Source: Eutypella sp. D-1 | Lineage: Eukaryota > Ascomycota > Sordariomycetes > Xylariales > Diatrypaceae | DNA: 64,000 nucleotides | Reading direction: 5' to 3' | Assembly: GCA_023313575.1 (NCBI GenBank) | Contig: JAJTTP010000019.1 | Span: forward strand, 1 to 64,000 | Shown: positions 45,101-58,843 of the stretch, piece after piece | Layout of the letters: every line of letters begins with the position of its first letter | How positions within the stretch are numbered: the stretch's first letter is position 1 | Translations under genes and position numbers: made by a program | Notes under the pieces: model-generated | The model's input: only the letters and a program-made list of their open reading frames with translations | Database searches by the model: none | What the model was told of the DNA's origin: nothing

Positions 45101-45309
45101 CCCGGCGGCCCATCCTTACTTATCCTTCTCCAAAACCATAACAACAACAATATCATCATCACCTCCATCACCTCCATTCTTTCCATCAATCACACCCTCC
45201 CTTCCCTTCATTTTTTCATCTCGTCGCCGGTCCCATTCTTGATATTAAGTTCGTCTTTTCCCTCTCACAGCCTTTACGTAGAAGCGTTATCCGTTTCCCG
45301 CCCGTCACG
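42175..45309. other. 3.1 kb gene-free region
   Basis: The left part is AT-rich (about 42900-43500); around 43540-43700 a CGG/CCG-rich patch contains GCCGGAG (43579-43585) facing CTCCGGC (43592-43598). A four-fold ATGATG-type microsatellite lies near 42070-42110 in the MYND intron, just outside. No frame longer than 73 codons occurs in the 2.6 kb between 42603 and 45215 and none has conserved blocks. A decayed, RIP-mutated transposon is possible but I could not identify ends. The right end is the protease leader. Confidence 0.5.
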
Positions 45310-46607
<1,298 letters not shown>

Positions 46608-49444
46608 GTTGCGTTCAATCAAGCGGTCTCTTGTGTACTGTACAAAGCGGTCTGGTAACTTTGTTGTTGTTGTGATAACTTGTATGTTGAGAGAGAGAAA
46701 CGAGAAAACCTCATTATGGTCATAAGCGCAGTTGATGGAAGTCGCAAAGTCAAGTCAAAGTCAAATTGGGGACAAAGATTGTTATTATCCCCACGCATCG
46801 TCTGGAAGGGTGTGGTGGTGTTATTCCCAATAGGATCATGGATCGATTGAATTATTTGAGGAGCCCCCCCTTCCCTACCTAGCAACAATAATTATGGGAT
46901 GGGATGCGATCGATGCTCGGCATTTGTGGGAGTTTCCTTTCCTTACTTCTTTTTTACTCGTGTAAATGGTGAATATTCTCAATCCAATACCAACAACAAA
47001 CCACAAGTATTGTATGCATGGGCATTACGTCGCAACATGGGATAGCCAGCTAGATTCATGGATGGACTTTTATAAATGTGTCTTTATCTACCCTCAGTAT
47101 CTGTCTCCCTTATTGCAAAGTGCCTACTAGGGGTTGATGGTGAATATCCATCGGGTCTCAAGTACATACCTAGCTATTGTGCTTCATTATTTGCCAGATC
47201 ATCGATCACAAAATAGAGATGTACACTAACTATCAGTTTAGATACCTCTACTTAATGCATATAATGCAGATGCAGCCGAGCGGGTTGACGGTCTGAGTCG
47301 GTTTACAATCATTCCCGTCTTGCTTCATCCTAATTCAGTCTGTACCATCCCATCCATACATAGCGCGCGCAATTGAACGAGTAGGTAACTACGGAGTACG
47401 TACTACTCTAGAGGACAGGCGTGGGGCACGTGACGCAGGGATAGAAAAAGCCCCGGAATGCAATCTAGACCGTTAAGGGACTAGTGTCATGGTTAGCGTT
47501 TCGCTAGTGCCGCCCTCTCTCTCTCTCTCTCACAGGCCCCGAGAGTTTGAGGGAGAGGACAGCCTTCCGTGACAGAGTTTCCTCCCTCCTTTGCCTCCCT
47601 TTCTCTCCCTCTCTCTTGTCTTTTTTTTTTTGGCTTTAAAAAATTGAAAATTGGAGAGGTAAAGAATATCAAGGTAATTTTCTTGAGAAAATCTTGTCTC
47701 TCCAATGATTACGCGTAAGGCAAATTGAATTCGAAATTTCCCGTTTGCATTTTGTATCATTTTCTTGTCTTGTAAGGCTGTTTATGTACTTATCCAGCGA
47801 GTCTACCTAAGTACCTATGTAGGTAGTTAGCCTAGGTACATTATCCCCGAGCTCGGGCTAAGGTACAGTTTGTTGGTTGTATCGCCCCGTCCATTCCTTT
47901 CCTCTCGTGGCCCAGTCACATCAGAAGCTTGCATACCTAAGGTACCTTGCTAGTTAAAAAAAAAAAAAAGGCGTCCAACCAACCAGTCATCATTAACGTA
48001 GGATGTATTCTGAGAAGTAAGGCAGGCTCTAGTTATATGTAAGATCGGGAGGAATGGCTCGTCACGTCACAAGAAGATGTGTAGGGAAAAAAAGAGAAGA
48101 AAAAAAAAGTGCCAGTGAACTAAAATGGGAAAGAATACGGAATACCTAATACATACGCGTAGTATTTTACTTGCATATTGACAGTTTTTCCTGCACCAAC
48201 AAATCTGTTTCTTCTTTTTCTTCTCGTCTTGCAGGATCCTCCTGTAATCTTGAAATCAGTTTTACTTTTGTCGGTATAGTACGGATGGAATTAGGTTTAC
48301 ACTGTCCAATCCCACCAGTTCCGGTACCCCCACCACAGTGTCTTCTATTTACTAGTAGACGGTACATGCAACTATTCGTACTTAGGTACCTAGGTACCTA
48401 GGTACGTACATATATAGATTAGGTACTATCCATAGGCGGGATAATTACATACATAATTAAGTATCCGTACAGATGTACCTACTTACATAATGTATGTATG
48501 TACTGGGCTGACTGGTTTTTGACTGGGCAAAGGACGGGTCGGGGGGAAGAGGGAAACTTATTATATGCCCCCAATCTGTGCCAAATCTGCTACTAAGCAA
48601 CCAAACAACCTGCCTTGCCTGCAAAAAGCAACTAATGAATTGTAAATTTGTCCACGGGGTACTGCTGCACCTGGGCAACTACTGCGAGCGACTAACTACG
48701 ACTTTGGGAACGCATCCATCCCATCAATTTGGCTGGTCCCTCTCTTACCCCTTCCAGGCCCTTTTTCCAGGTTCATAATTAAAGAACATTAAAAAAAAAA
48801 AAAAAAAGGAAGAACCGCGACTGGACCACCACCAAACTTGGGAACCACACGCGCAGCGCGACCAGACCAGCAGCAGCAGTACCAAGTAAAGCAAAGCAAA
48901 GCAAAGCAACGCAAAGTAAAGCAGCAGCAGTGACGAGCAGCCACCACTACCAACTTGAAGAAAGTAGTAAAGAAGCACTACCTACCATACCAACCAAGCA
49001 AAGTACTTATCTTTACCAATCTTCGCTTAGAGGGGGAAGGCGGCAAAATATCCCCCGACGACGACGATAAACGACGAGGATTAAAACAACTACTAACGAC
49101 TTAAAACTTAACGACGGCCAACCAAGAGCCAAACTCCAAGGGGGGAAGAGGGAAGTAGATCAAGAGAAACTGAAGACAAGAGGAAGAGACGACGACGACG
49201 ACGAAGAAGAACAAGAAGAAGAAAGTAATAATAAATAATCAAGGCTTTTTTTTTTTTCTTACTACACCACGACAACAACATTGAACATTCGGAAAGAGGA
49301 AAAAAAGAAGAAGAAGCACATTATAATCACCGATTCAACCGAACAACTGGTTTATCATTTTTATTTTTCTTATTTTCTTTTCTTTTCTCTCCGTTCTTTT
49401 CCCTTGCTCTCTTTTAAATCAAACCTACTAGGTAGTCATCCGCC
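46608..49444. other. 2.8 kb gene-free region with simple repeats
   Basis: Contains CT-rich runs (47516-47531), a CACGTG at 47427-47432, the CTAGGTAC repeat listed below, an A run (48791-48807), and ACG/AAG-type triplet repeats (49070-49230) just upstream of the next gene, probably in its leader. No supported gene. Confidence 0.5.
48385..48404. repeat. 8-bp CTAGGTAC tandem repeat
   Basis: GGTACCT at 48385-48391 and 48393-48399 followed by GGTAC at 48401 give an eight-base period with a palindromic unit. It is a dense form of the GGTACCT motif that is scattered through the gene-free regions. Confidence 0.8.
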
Positions 49445-52400
49445 ATGGCCTCGCCGGCCGTGGTAATCCCCAATGGGATTGCTACTACAGCAGCAGCAAC
49501 AGCAACAGCATCATCTTCTTCTTCTCCATCCCCTTCCTCTTCTTCCCTCAACAACCAGAATAATAATAACAACAACAACACCAACAACAACAATAACTCC
49601 GATGCCAATCCGGCGGCCAACAACACAACTACCGCGACATCATCATCCAACCATATCTCAACTTCCGGTGGTGCAGGTGTAGGTGCAGGCGCAGGTGCAT
49701 CAACAACAACAACGACGACATCATCATCATCATCAATATCGGCGCCGACATCTGCAACAGCACCAGGAACGGCAACAACAGTGGCCCCGGATAATGCGCG
49801 GACCCTCCCATTTTCATCCTCATCAACCTCATCCTCAACTTCACCCCCATTCCCCCAATCACCTTCTGCTTCCGCTTCCGCACCCGCATCCGCATCCACC
49901 AACACTAATGCCACCACTGCCATCAAGCGCAAACGAGAGATGAGCATTGTCGACCCCGAAAAGCCACTGGATAATAACCAGGAAAGCAATCATCACCAGC
50001 AATCCGCTGGGTCCACCTCTACTACCACCATTGCCAATAGCAATAACAGTAGCAACAAGTCCAAGAATAATGTCGTCAACGGCAACGGCGCGAACCCAGA
50101 AGATGTGCAGTCCACTATTCGCGATTACTTCGAAGTCCTCCAAAGGTACGTAATATCAGCGCTACACATGATACATCATATACACCATGCATGGGGATTG
50201 CCATGGCTCCTTGATTTTCCTTGATTTTCCTTGCTTTCCTCGTTTTTCTCTCTCATAGATGGTCATATATGGCAAGCGATATTAGCTAACGAGGAGAAAA
50301 CAATAATACAGATTCGATGCGACGCCTTCTATTCTCAAACGCCCCCTTCCAGAACCCGAGTCCATCGACGAGCCCCAGGCCAAGCGCAAGAAGTCGGAAG
50401 AGCCAGATGCCCCGACGCGCCCATCAATCGCCGAAAAGGTCGCGAAGGGGGGCTACCAGGATGTTGATACACTCATCATTGACATCAAGCATTCCGCCGC
50501 CAAACAGATGGCCGAGTTGCGCGCGGTAGAGGCTGGGAAGGACCCCAGCTCGAACGATGTCGCGATTGCTCGCACCCTAGCTTTCAAACAGAAGGCGCAT
50601 GAAATATTCAGACGCGAGATGATATACCCTCGGACGACCCATGGCATCGAGGCATTACACAGTCTCGATTCCACCCATGCCCTGCAGACCAGTGCTAGTG
50701 GTACCGTCGTCCTCAGTGTCAACGGTCCTGGTTCCGCCACGAGACCGCTCCACCTGTACTCGAGTCTTCAGCAGCCTGTGCCCACCCCAGATGATCCCGA
50801 AGGTACTGTGCGCGCGCTATCCGCAAAAGCATTGCCTCCTGGCGTCAAGATGACCAAGGTCATGCCATACTCCTTCCCCCCGGCCGTCGAGAAGGAGAAG
50901 AAGTCGAAAACCTTGGGTGAGCTATTCCCGACGCCTTCTAAGCTGCCCCATCTGCAGCCTCCCAAGGCCCCGAAAAGCATCACCAAGGGTGTCCAAGTCG
51001 GCTGGCACCGCCCAGAATTGACCGAGAAGTCCAAGTACCGGGCTGGTTCCTACTTCAGCCAAAACCTCACTACTGGGAAATGGCTGGACTACAGCAACGC
51101 AGGACCCCCCTCCCAGGTCATGACGAAGCAGCGAGAGCGAGCCATGAGTCTGGCCGGAGCGAAGCCCTCTTCGTCTGATCTCGAGGCGTCCGAGATGGAG
51201 TCACTCTTCCGTGGTGCATTCTCCAGCTTCGCCCCTTCGAAAGACGATTCCGCCTCCACAATCTCTTCCGGCATGGTGAGCCAGACCACGTGGTGGCGGA
51301 AGGTTGGTAGGCGCAATCTCGACCGCCTTCTCGAGGTCGAGTATACAGACGATAGCTCTAAGGACGTGGAGATGGCCGACGCCGAACCGGCCGAGGAGGT
51401 CGACGAGAGCCTGATTCAGGAAGTAATTGATAACTGGGACGAGGCTATGGTGGATCCCAGTCTCGAGGAGGCCTGCTGCCCAAAGAAGTCTGATGCCGAA
51501 AAGGACACCGATGATATACTCCAAGACGTGTCGGACATGATTCAGACGCTTATTTCTTTCCAAAGAAATCGCAATCTGCAGCTACCCAATGCGTCGGGCC
51601 AAAACCGTTACGCAGCTGACCCGGCTAACAGCGACATGCTTGCCAATGGAGTGCCTGCACAGCCTAGCGAGGAAGAATTGGCGACCTACGAGGCTCTTAA
51701 AGCCCAGCTTCTGGTCGTCATCCAAATGCTTCCGCCGTATGCCGTGGCGCGCCTGAATTCGGATAAGTTGGACGAGTTGAACATCTCCACTAAGCTTGAA
51801 ATCCGGACGGACGAGTACCAAGGTGTTATGGAAGAAGACGAGGCAGCTGCTCGGGCTAGGGTCGCTAGCATGGCTGCATCTAACGCTCGACCCACCACTC
51901 ACCGGCCGTCTAATTCATCGTCTAACGTACAGTACAGCCAGCAGTACTCCACACCCAACCGTGCGCCGATGCCAAGTCAGCCCTATTATCCCCCTGCGCA
52001 GACACCCGTCCGGCAGCACTCGGTGCAACGACCACCGCAGACAATGCCACCAACCTATCAACAGCGGCCTCCGTCTAATGCCGGATATCGGCCCCCCAAC
52101 CATTATCCCGGCACACCCTATGCTCAACAGCTGGCCAAGGCGCCGGCCCCCTACTCACAGCCCGGCCCTTACGGAGGAACCCCTCCGCCGGGCCGCCCCA
52201 CGTATCAACAATACCCGGGTTATCCTAATGCTGCCAGCCACACGCCTCAGCCACGTTATCCATCGTACACCTCAAACCCGCAAATACCGCCGCCCTCCTA
52301 TCACCACCACCAACCATATCAGCCGCAGCATCAACACCCCCACACCCATCAGCAGCCAGGAACCCCTACGCACGTGCCCCCTTATAATCAATACACCAAC

Positions 52401-53024
52401 GGCGCGGCTACCATGCCTCCGCGCACAGCATCCCCCCACATTGCTCACCAACCGCCGATGCCGCAGCCGGGCTATAACCCGGCGGCAACACCCACGAGAC
52501 AGCCCTCGTATGGCGGTCAGCCGAATATTCCTCACGACCCGTCGAGGCGCTATTATCAGCCAACCGGGTCACCTGCGATGCAGCATCATCAGCACCCTCC
52601 CCCGCAACAAGGAGGTCAGAATCGCGGCAACTCCAATAATTTTCAGACGTCGCTAAATCCCATTCAGGTTCAGCAGGCCATGGATCAGGCAAAAGCTCGA
52701 TTTGAGACGCAGAAGGGCAACCAGAGGCCTAACGAAGCCATGCGAAACTCCATGTCGGGGCAAGGACCGGGCTCTGGTCACCCACAGATCACCGCACCTG
52801 TCGGGCTAGGCGGCATCGGTCTAGGCACCCCGGCCGCTAGGGCCAACATGCCCGGTGGGACCCCTGCCGGCGGCTATAACCCCGCCAGTCCGAGCCCCAA
52901 GCCCCCGGCCAACGCTCCCCCCGCTGCCCGCACCCCGCCGACAATGAACGGAAGCCCGGCCGTCCCCGCTTCGATCCCTCCTGCCGCGAACGGCGCGACT
53001 GCTGGAGCCAATAGTGAAACTTAG
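49445..53024 (+). CDS. large Q/P-rich probable nuclear protein, family not assigned
   Basis: Two exons, 49445-50145 and 50312-53024 (donor GTACGT, acceptor TACAG), 1137 residues; the join restores DYFEVLQRFDATPSILKRPLPEPE. The first 230 residues are low complexity (Ser, Thr, Asn, Ala runs, DNA made of CAA/CAT/TCA triplets). A folded-looking region spans about 230-640: EKVAKGGYQDVDTLIIDIKHSA, AFKQKAHEIFRREMIYPRTTHG, VQVGWHRPELTEKSKYRAGSYF, TTWWRKVGRRNLDRLLE. KRKRE and AKRKK look like nuclear localisation signals. The last 450 residues are Pro/Gln/Tyr-rich, as in chromatin and transcription co-regulators. A role in a chromatin-remodelling complex is a guess from composition. The frame continues open after the TAG stop (see next entry). 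Confidence 0.8.
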
Positions 53025-53243
53025 CAGGTTTCCAGGGCTTCCCCTCGCCTCGGCTCCGGAATGCCCCCTCCGGCTCGCCCTAGCTCACGTCCTCTCCACG
53101 CCGCCATGAGCCGCATCCCGACCACCCCCAACGGCGCGAGTATCGGCGGAATCAACGGTGCTACGAATGGTGTTGTCGACGGTGTTGTCAACGGTGCTAT
53201 GAATTGGCGTAGGCCAAATCTCCGCGCCGCCGGAAGACCGTGA
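53025..53243 (+). other. 72-codon in-frame extension after the TAG stop
   Basis: Directly after TAG (53022-53024) the same frame runs open from CAG at 53025 to TGA at 53241-53243, with the same Pro/Ala/Asn/Gly-rich composition (GSGMPPPARPSSRPL, then NGA/NGV repeats). The bases before it, TTAGCAG, could also be a 3' splice site, but I found no credible donor in phase. Readthrough, an unseen intron, a recent nonsense change or a base error are all possible. Confidence 0.45.
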
Positions 53244-55814
53244 GGAATCCTAGCCTCTTGATGTGAAAAGTGTTTCCTCGCTTTAGGTACTTCTACTATT
53301 CGCTCGATTAGTTGGCCAATGTTTTAGACCTTTCTTCGCTAGAAAACAGAAAAGTCGTGCGCAGGTGCAAATGCAACTTAAAGTGGCACGCGGGTAGCTA
53401 GCTAGCTATTTTGGAAGACAAGCAACATTGCCGCAGATTAAAAGAGGCGTTGTTTTTTAATAGAGGTCGTTTGTTTGCCTTCATTACTTTTAACACTTAA
53501 CCTGTCCCCTACCTACCTACCTTCCCCCATCTATACCACCTTTTCTATTCTCCAATTTTATTTTTTCTCAAAGACCGGACCGGAACCGGGACCGGGACCG
53601 GAACCGGACTGGACCGGAGTTTCGGGGGACCGCGCATGGTTCTTGTTTTCCACTTTTTTTCTTTCTCCCTTCCTCTGCCCGGCGTTGGTTGAAAATTTTT
53701 TCTACCTCTTTTTCTTTCTTCCACTCCCTCTATCTTCCCATACTTACGTCCGTCTATATGACATGAGATGTTCCCCTCAACGAGGGACGCATGCGTCGAA
53801 TCGGGAAGAAAAAAATAGGCGAAATTAGGCGGAAATAAAGGAGAGTGAGGGAGGGAAGGAAGGAAGGAAGGGGAGTGAAATGAGGAAACGGGGCAATTCT
53901 TTTTTTTTTCTAGAGGGCATGGAGAGGGATGGTTGTGGCTTTTTTTTTTTCCCCGTCGCTTCGTTCGTGTTTTTGTCGCGGGGATGGGAGGAGACGGGAT
54001 ACAAGAGAGAACGCGGACGGGATACGGACACGGAACACGGATATGGAAACGGAAATGGGGGACCCACGTTGTTTGGATCTTCTATTTCCCCTTGTGTTTT
54101 TTTTTTTCGCCTCCGCTTAGTTGCGTTGCTTGCTTAGTGTATGCCGTTGTCTTTTATTCTATTCCATTCTATTCTATTTTAGTTCTTTGCTTGGCAAGAA
54201 AAGGAGGGCAAAAGTGGCAGGGGCGGGGGCGCTGGGGTTAGGGGGCCCAGCGAGAAAGGGGGGGAGCTAGGAGAGGGGAGACGGGGAGGAAAGATTAACC
54301 TGCGAAGATGAAGTGCGGCTTAGTTCGCTGATTTGATGTCAGGAGAAGAAAAAAGGAAAGAAATAGGACTCTTTTAAGATGCTGCGTCTTTTCTTGCTCT
54401 CTGCCTCGCCCTGTCCCTTCTGCCTCTGCCTCTCTGCTTCGCCTTTATTTAAGACGTCTTTTTGCATGCTATGCTGCTGGTACTTGTTTTCTGTTGTAGT
54501 CCGTAATATATGTTGCTGTTGATATCCAGTCCACTGCGCCGCTACTGCTGCTGCTGTTAGTATTATTACTGTCACTATTACTACTACTTATTAGACAACC
54601 CAACCAACCTGCATATCATCATTGTCATTAGATGGAAGAAAGAGAGGAAGGGCGGGTGCTGATTAGGACAGGCTACATAGGAGTGAGGAGCGTGTTCCAA
54701 AAGGGAGAATTGGGAGAGGGGAAGAGATAACGAGGTATGCCGCCTCTCCTCGTTCTCCGAGATGATCTATCGATCGGCTGGGTTGAGTTTGAGGTTGAGG
54801 TTGAGGTTGAGCTCACTTGAGTTGTCCGAGTTTGCGAAACGGAGAGACATAGAGGGAGAAGGAAAGGCATCATTTGGGCAACGCTTAGAATTCAATCTTC
54901 GTGTAACTACTTGCCTGTGTACCTGCGTATTTACTGTTGCTATTAGTATTCTTATTACTGTTTACTACTTTCATCATGCTCCAATGGATGATATCGATAT
55001 ATTCCTAGTTCTTGGATAACTATCTAGGGTCCTCCGTCCCCTGTGCCCTTCTGTTGTGTTAATTCAGTGTGGCGGCATACAAGACTCCATGCAAAAACAA
55101 AGAAAACAAGCATGTATTAGTAGCTAAGTCTTCCCCGGCCCTTGTGCGTAGCGGGAGCTCGCGTTGAGCTTGAATATTGTTGTGTAACTACTTATAATCT
55201 ATTTGTCCCTTGCTCTCGTGGCACGATGAATGACGACATGTTGATGATAGGGTAAAGACAAGCAAACTTGGCCGAAGTCAGAAGGCGTACAGCGGTTTTA
55301 ATATTAACCACCGCAGATATTGCACACATGAAAGAATTTGGGCCGCTCCTCGACTCACCGACGCCGCCACCTCGAAGACTTGGCCAGCCAAACTAATCGG
55401 TGAAAACTGTAAAGGGAAAACAAGGAAGAGGCCGGCGATGATTTGTCGAATATGGGGTACGAAAGACCGCCGGGGTTTGTCATGGTGTGTCCCTAGACTT
55501 GGGTTCTACAAGTTTGTTCGCATCGTCGAACTTTTTCTTTTCCCAATAACGAGACATTTGGTCCTCAGCAAACGCTGTTGATAGCCTACAAATAGAGAGG
55601 TCCCGCGAAAATGTAACGAACATTTTCGTGCCATCTTCTCTTACTCCTCAGGCCAAGCAGTTCTGTTTCTTTCACTTTTTCTGTAAAGGAAAACACTTGA
55701 ATCTCTAGTAACAGCTGTCCGCTTCCGCCCGATTCTATACTTGACTGCTTTCTTTCTTGAGTTGTCTACCCTTTTGTCCTCATTTATTACGTCCGCTCTT
55801 GCTAGACTTTCACG
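53244..55814. other. 2.6 kb gene-free region with microsatellites
   Basis: Contains the ACCGG-type repeat below, GGAA repeats (about 53855-53870), T runs, a TTGAGG hexamer repeat (about 54782-54810) and pyrimidine-rich stretches. The last part is the leader of the small gene at 55815. Frames up to about 115 codons are low-complexity and unsupported. Confidence 0.5.
53573..53617. repeat. RACCGG minisatellite
   Basis: About eight imperfect five- to six-base units (GACCGG, AACCGG, ACCGG, one ACTGG) in 45 bases, about 330 bases beyond the extended frame of the preceding gene. Confidence 0.85.
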
Positions 55815-56359
55815 ATGACCGGGAAAGAGCACGAAGAATCCAGCCACCGTGCCGAGCTGCCGCCGAAAAGAGATCGTCGTTACACACCGGATCAGCAACA
55901 GCAGACTTGGCAGCCAGTGAGACACAGACAGCCTAAATTCTGGGTTCGTCGCGTCTCACCGAGCAGTGTCCCAGCTGGCTATGTGTACCCCGAGATTAGG
56001 GCTGAGTATGGCCCCGTAAGCAACTTCGAGGGCTCTTATATGGTCAGAATGTGCCAAAGGCGACGGGGATACACTCCGAGCGATGAGGAGTGGCGTGAGG
56101 TGACTGGAGAACAGTGCGCTGTCGGCCACGCCAATTATTGGGTGTTCAAATGCCCCGACGTCGAGGTATTTGACTCCGAGGTTGGAGAAGGAAAATGGTG
56201 GTTCGAATTTAAACTTATGAAACATGGCCAGGAGCAGGCCGGTAAGGCATGTTCCAACCAGATTCATGTTTATCCCCCATGTAAGCTACTTTGAACCCAC
56301 ACGCCGATTGACTGCCCATCAAGACTAACTTTCGATCAGCTTTACCGATGCCAGAATGA
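55815..56359 (+). CDS. small orphan protein, 161 residues
   Basis: Two exons, 55815-56280 and 56340-56359; the donor GTAAGC, branch ACTAAC and acceptor ATCAG are good, and splicing changes the C-terminus to YPPSLPMPE. I do not recognise the family. The N-terminal 45 residues are polar (MTGKEHEESSHRAELPPKRDRRY, QQQQ), and the rest is compact and aromatic (KFWVRRVSPSSVPAGYVYPEIRAEYG, ANYWVFKCPDVEVFDSE, KWWFEFKLMKH) with three or four cysteines. No signal peptide or membrane segment. It may be a lineage-restricted gene; good splice signals and a clean start support it being real. Confidence 0.6.
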
Positions 56360-57015
56360 CCTGGGGAATCCGCTTCTGCAAGTCTCGATTTCAAGATGCA
56401 CGCAAATAGGTTCAAAGATGGCGAGGAAATTTTTTGGAGTGTATCATGAGGGCACGAGACTGTTCTGTTGCAGGCGATGAGCTCTTAGGTCGATAGGCTT
56501 AGGGGAGAAGCCGATAGTTCTTTTCAACACGAAAATGGCCCTGCTTTGGGCGCTGTTCAAGCGGGTGCATGCCTTCTCAGGTTATATGCGTATAATATTG
56601 GGTGCTTACGTGCTCCATTTTAGAGTGACTTCCCCTATTAGCACATGTAAATCGGCTTTTGACAATTTGCAGAGTTGCCGTGATCTATGTCTGCAGTAAG
56701 TATATTAATCATGTTAGAGGCCAGTCAAAGACTGAAGTCGGTTGAATAATTATACGTATTAGTAACATTTCCATCACGTCATCGGACCCGGGATTGGTTG
56801 GAGAACCCAACTCAGTTCTGCATATTTAGGTATTTATATCGTGACCCCCGTTTTCCATTCTCTGCTATAAGTAGGTAGTAGAATAGTCTCGAAATGACTT
56901 ACGAAAGGACGTGACTTGAATCGTATCCCATTTCGTACTTTAAAAAACGGCGTGCCATCTTGCAACTGAAAAATCGCCTAAGGTAACATATATATCTACG
57001 CCATAGGAGGTTGAC
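56360..57015. other. intergenic region
   Basis: 656 AT-rich bases between the small orphan gene and the GST gene. No repeat or RNA gene seen. Confidence 0.5.
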
Positions 57016-58288
57016 ATGGCTCCTCATCCAGACGCGAACGTACATCCCGTGGCCACCGGGGCTGCGAAGAAGACAGTGGATGTAGGTGTGCCCATCTGCC
57101 TCTAACAGGGCATCTACCTTGTCTTATCGAAACGTCGGGGAAAACGTCATGTGGACCCCGGAAACGACTAACAATGACACTGGAATAGGCGCATTCCGCT
57201 GAGCAGCCCCTGAAGCTGTACGCCGGCTGGTTCTGTCCTTTCGTACAGCGTGTGTGGATCACGCTCGAGGAGAAGAATATCCCGTACCAATACATCGAAG
57301 GTATGTAAAATAGTACGTATAATAGTTGACCCCTCCCCACCCCACCGGCTTGTAGACCCCACACTTATATCAATCTTTTCTTGATACTGTCCTATCCCGT
57401 TCCGCGATGCCCGCTAACAGGGATGCTAGTGAACCCGTACAACAAGCCCGCGGATCTCCTGCGCATTAACCCGCGCGGCTTGGTGCCAACTCTCGCGCTG
57501 CCCGGCGGCCGCTCCCTCTACGAGAGTAACGTCGTCTGCGAGTACTTGGAGGAACGGTACGCGGGGAATAAGCCCAACATCTTGCCCCCGCTTTCTCAAT
57601 CCCCATCAGGGGGAGACGGGGGTGAGGACGACGGCGATAGCGAGTATAAACGTGCGCGCCACCGCATTTGGGCAGACTACGTCGGCACGCGCGTCATACC
57701 TGCTTTCCACCGATTCCTGCAGTTCCAGCCCGCTGCCGCGGTTGGGGTTGGGGATGAGGCGGATGCGCAGCGCAGGCTCGACGAGCTCAGGGTCGAATTC
57801 AGGGACACGCTCTTCGTGTTCGCCAGGGAGCTGTTGAAGAACGATGAGGGGTTTGGAGGAGAGAAAGGGGAAAGTAAAGGGCCTTATTTCCTCGGGAGTC
57901 AGATCGGGCTCGCCGACATTGCTCTGGTGCCCTGGGCTGTCAGTCTTTCTTTCTTTTCCCGTTCTCCCTTTTGTCGTTGTCTAATAGCCCTTCTCCGCAT
58001 CATGCATGTATGTCGTACTTTGCCACTAACCCGCGAGTTTAGGTCCGACTCTACCTATTCGACCACTTCAAGGGCGGCCTCGGGATACCCGAGCCTGGAC
58101 GCGGCGGCCAGGACGAGGCAGCATGGGCGCGCTGGCGTGTCTGGCTACAGGCCTTGGAGGCCCGCGCCAGCGTCACTGGCACCACCAGCGACCTCGAACA
58201 CTACTTTCCCATCTACAAGCGCTACGCCGACAATACCGCCCAGTCGGAGCTCGCGAAGGCTACGCGGGAAGGAAGGGGTGTTCCCTGA
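57016..58288 (+). CDS. glutathione S-transferase, omega-like
   Basis: Four exons: 57016-57081, 57189-57300, 57421-57938 and 58043-58288, 313 residues. The thioredoxin-fold N-domain (about 30-110) has WFCPFVQRVWITLEEKNIPYQYIE; Cys38 in CPFVQR takes the place of the Tyr/Ser of other classes, as in omega GSTs, which act as thiol transferases and dehydroascorbate or S-(phenacyl)glutathione reductases. Glutathione-binding marks are RGLVPTL and the SNVVCEYLEE Glu-Ser-type site. The C-domain carries YFLGSQIGLADIALVPWAVRLYLFDHF. An inserted Gly/Asp-rich loop (about 120-135) precedes it. The protein is longer than typical omega GSTs (about 240) through its 22-residue first exon and this loop. Cytosolic. 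Confidence 0.9.
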
Positions 58289-58843
58289 GTATTTGAGGTA
58301 TTGAAGAGCGTCCAAGGATTTTTCCAGGACCGGGACGAGCTGAAGCTGTGGGCTGCAATTTAAGGGGATCCGAGGACGGCGGGATACTCTAGTTATGCCA
58401 AGTCTGCAATTCAATAATGTCACACAAGCTATAAAGATGGAAGGACTTCGAAAATAGTGAATACAAGTAACAAAGAAAACGCCTCCCTGTTACACATCGG
58501 ATATGGCTTGCCAATGGGCTGAGACCGACGACATGTGAACGATTGAATGCAATTGATATTATGCCTTGTAAAAGGCCAAAAACTGATTGCTAATTGACGT
58601 AATAGGTCGATTCTCCCGGGATCATCGCCATAGATCTGCTACCTGCCAGATGCCGTGATGGATGTGTGGAGTACATTACGTGTCGCCGTGTTGATTATAT
58701 AATTCAGGGTAACTATTCAATAACCAACTTACAAGGAAGCCACAGCCTTGGGAAACAACATCAACACCATCAATCGTAGTAATACCCTTCAGTCCCCAAT
58801 CTGCCCTTCTCATATTTTCAACCACATCACATCACACCTGGTC
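58289..58843. other. intergenic region
   Basis: 555 bases between the GST and the Asp-box protein. A frame in phase with the latter reaches back to a TTG at 58748 but has no ATG. Nothing else seen. Confidence 0.5.

Noticed and set aside
51796..52656. Plus-strand frame of 286 codons
   Set aside because: Frame-shifted shadow of the Pro/Gln-rich tail of the large nuclear protein; long because the repeats lack stops.
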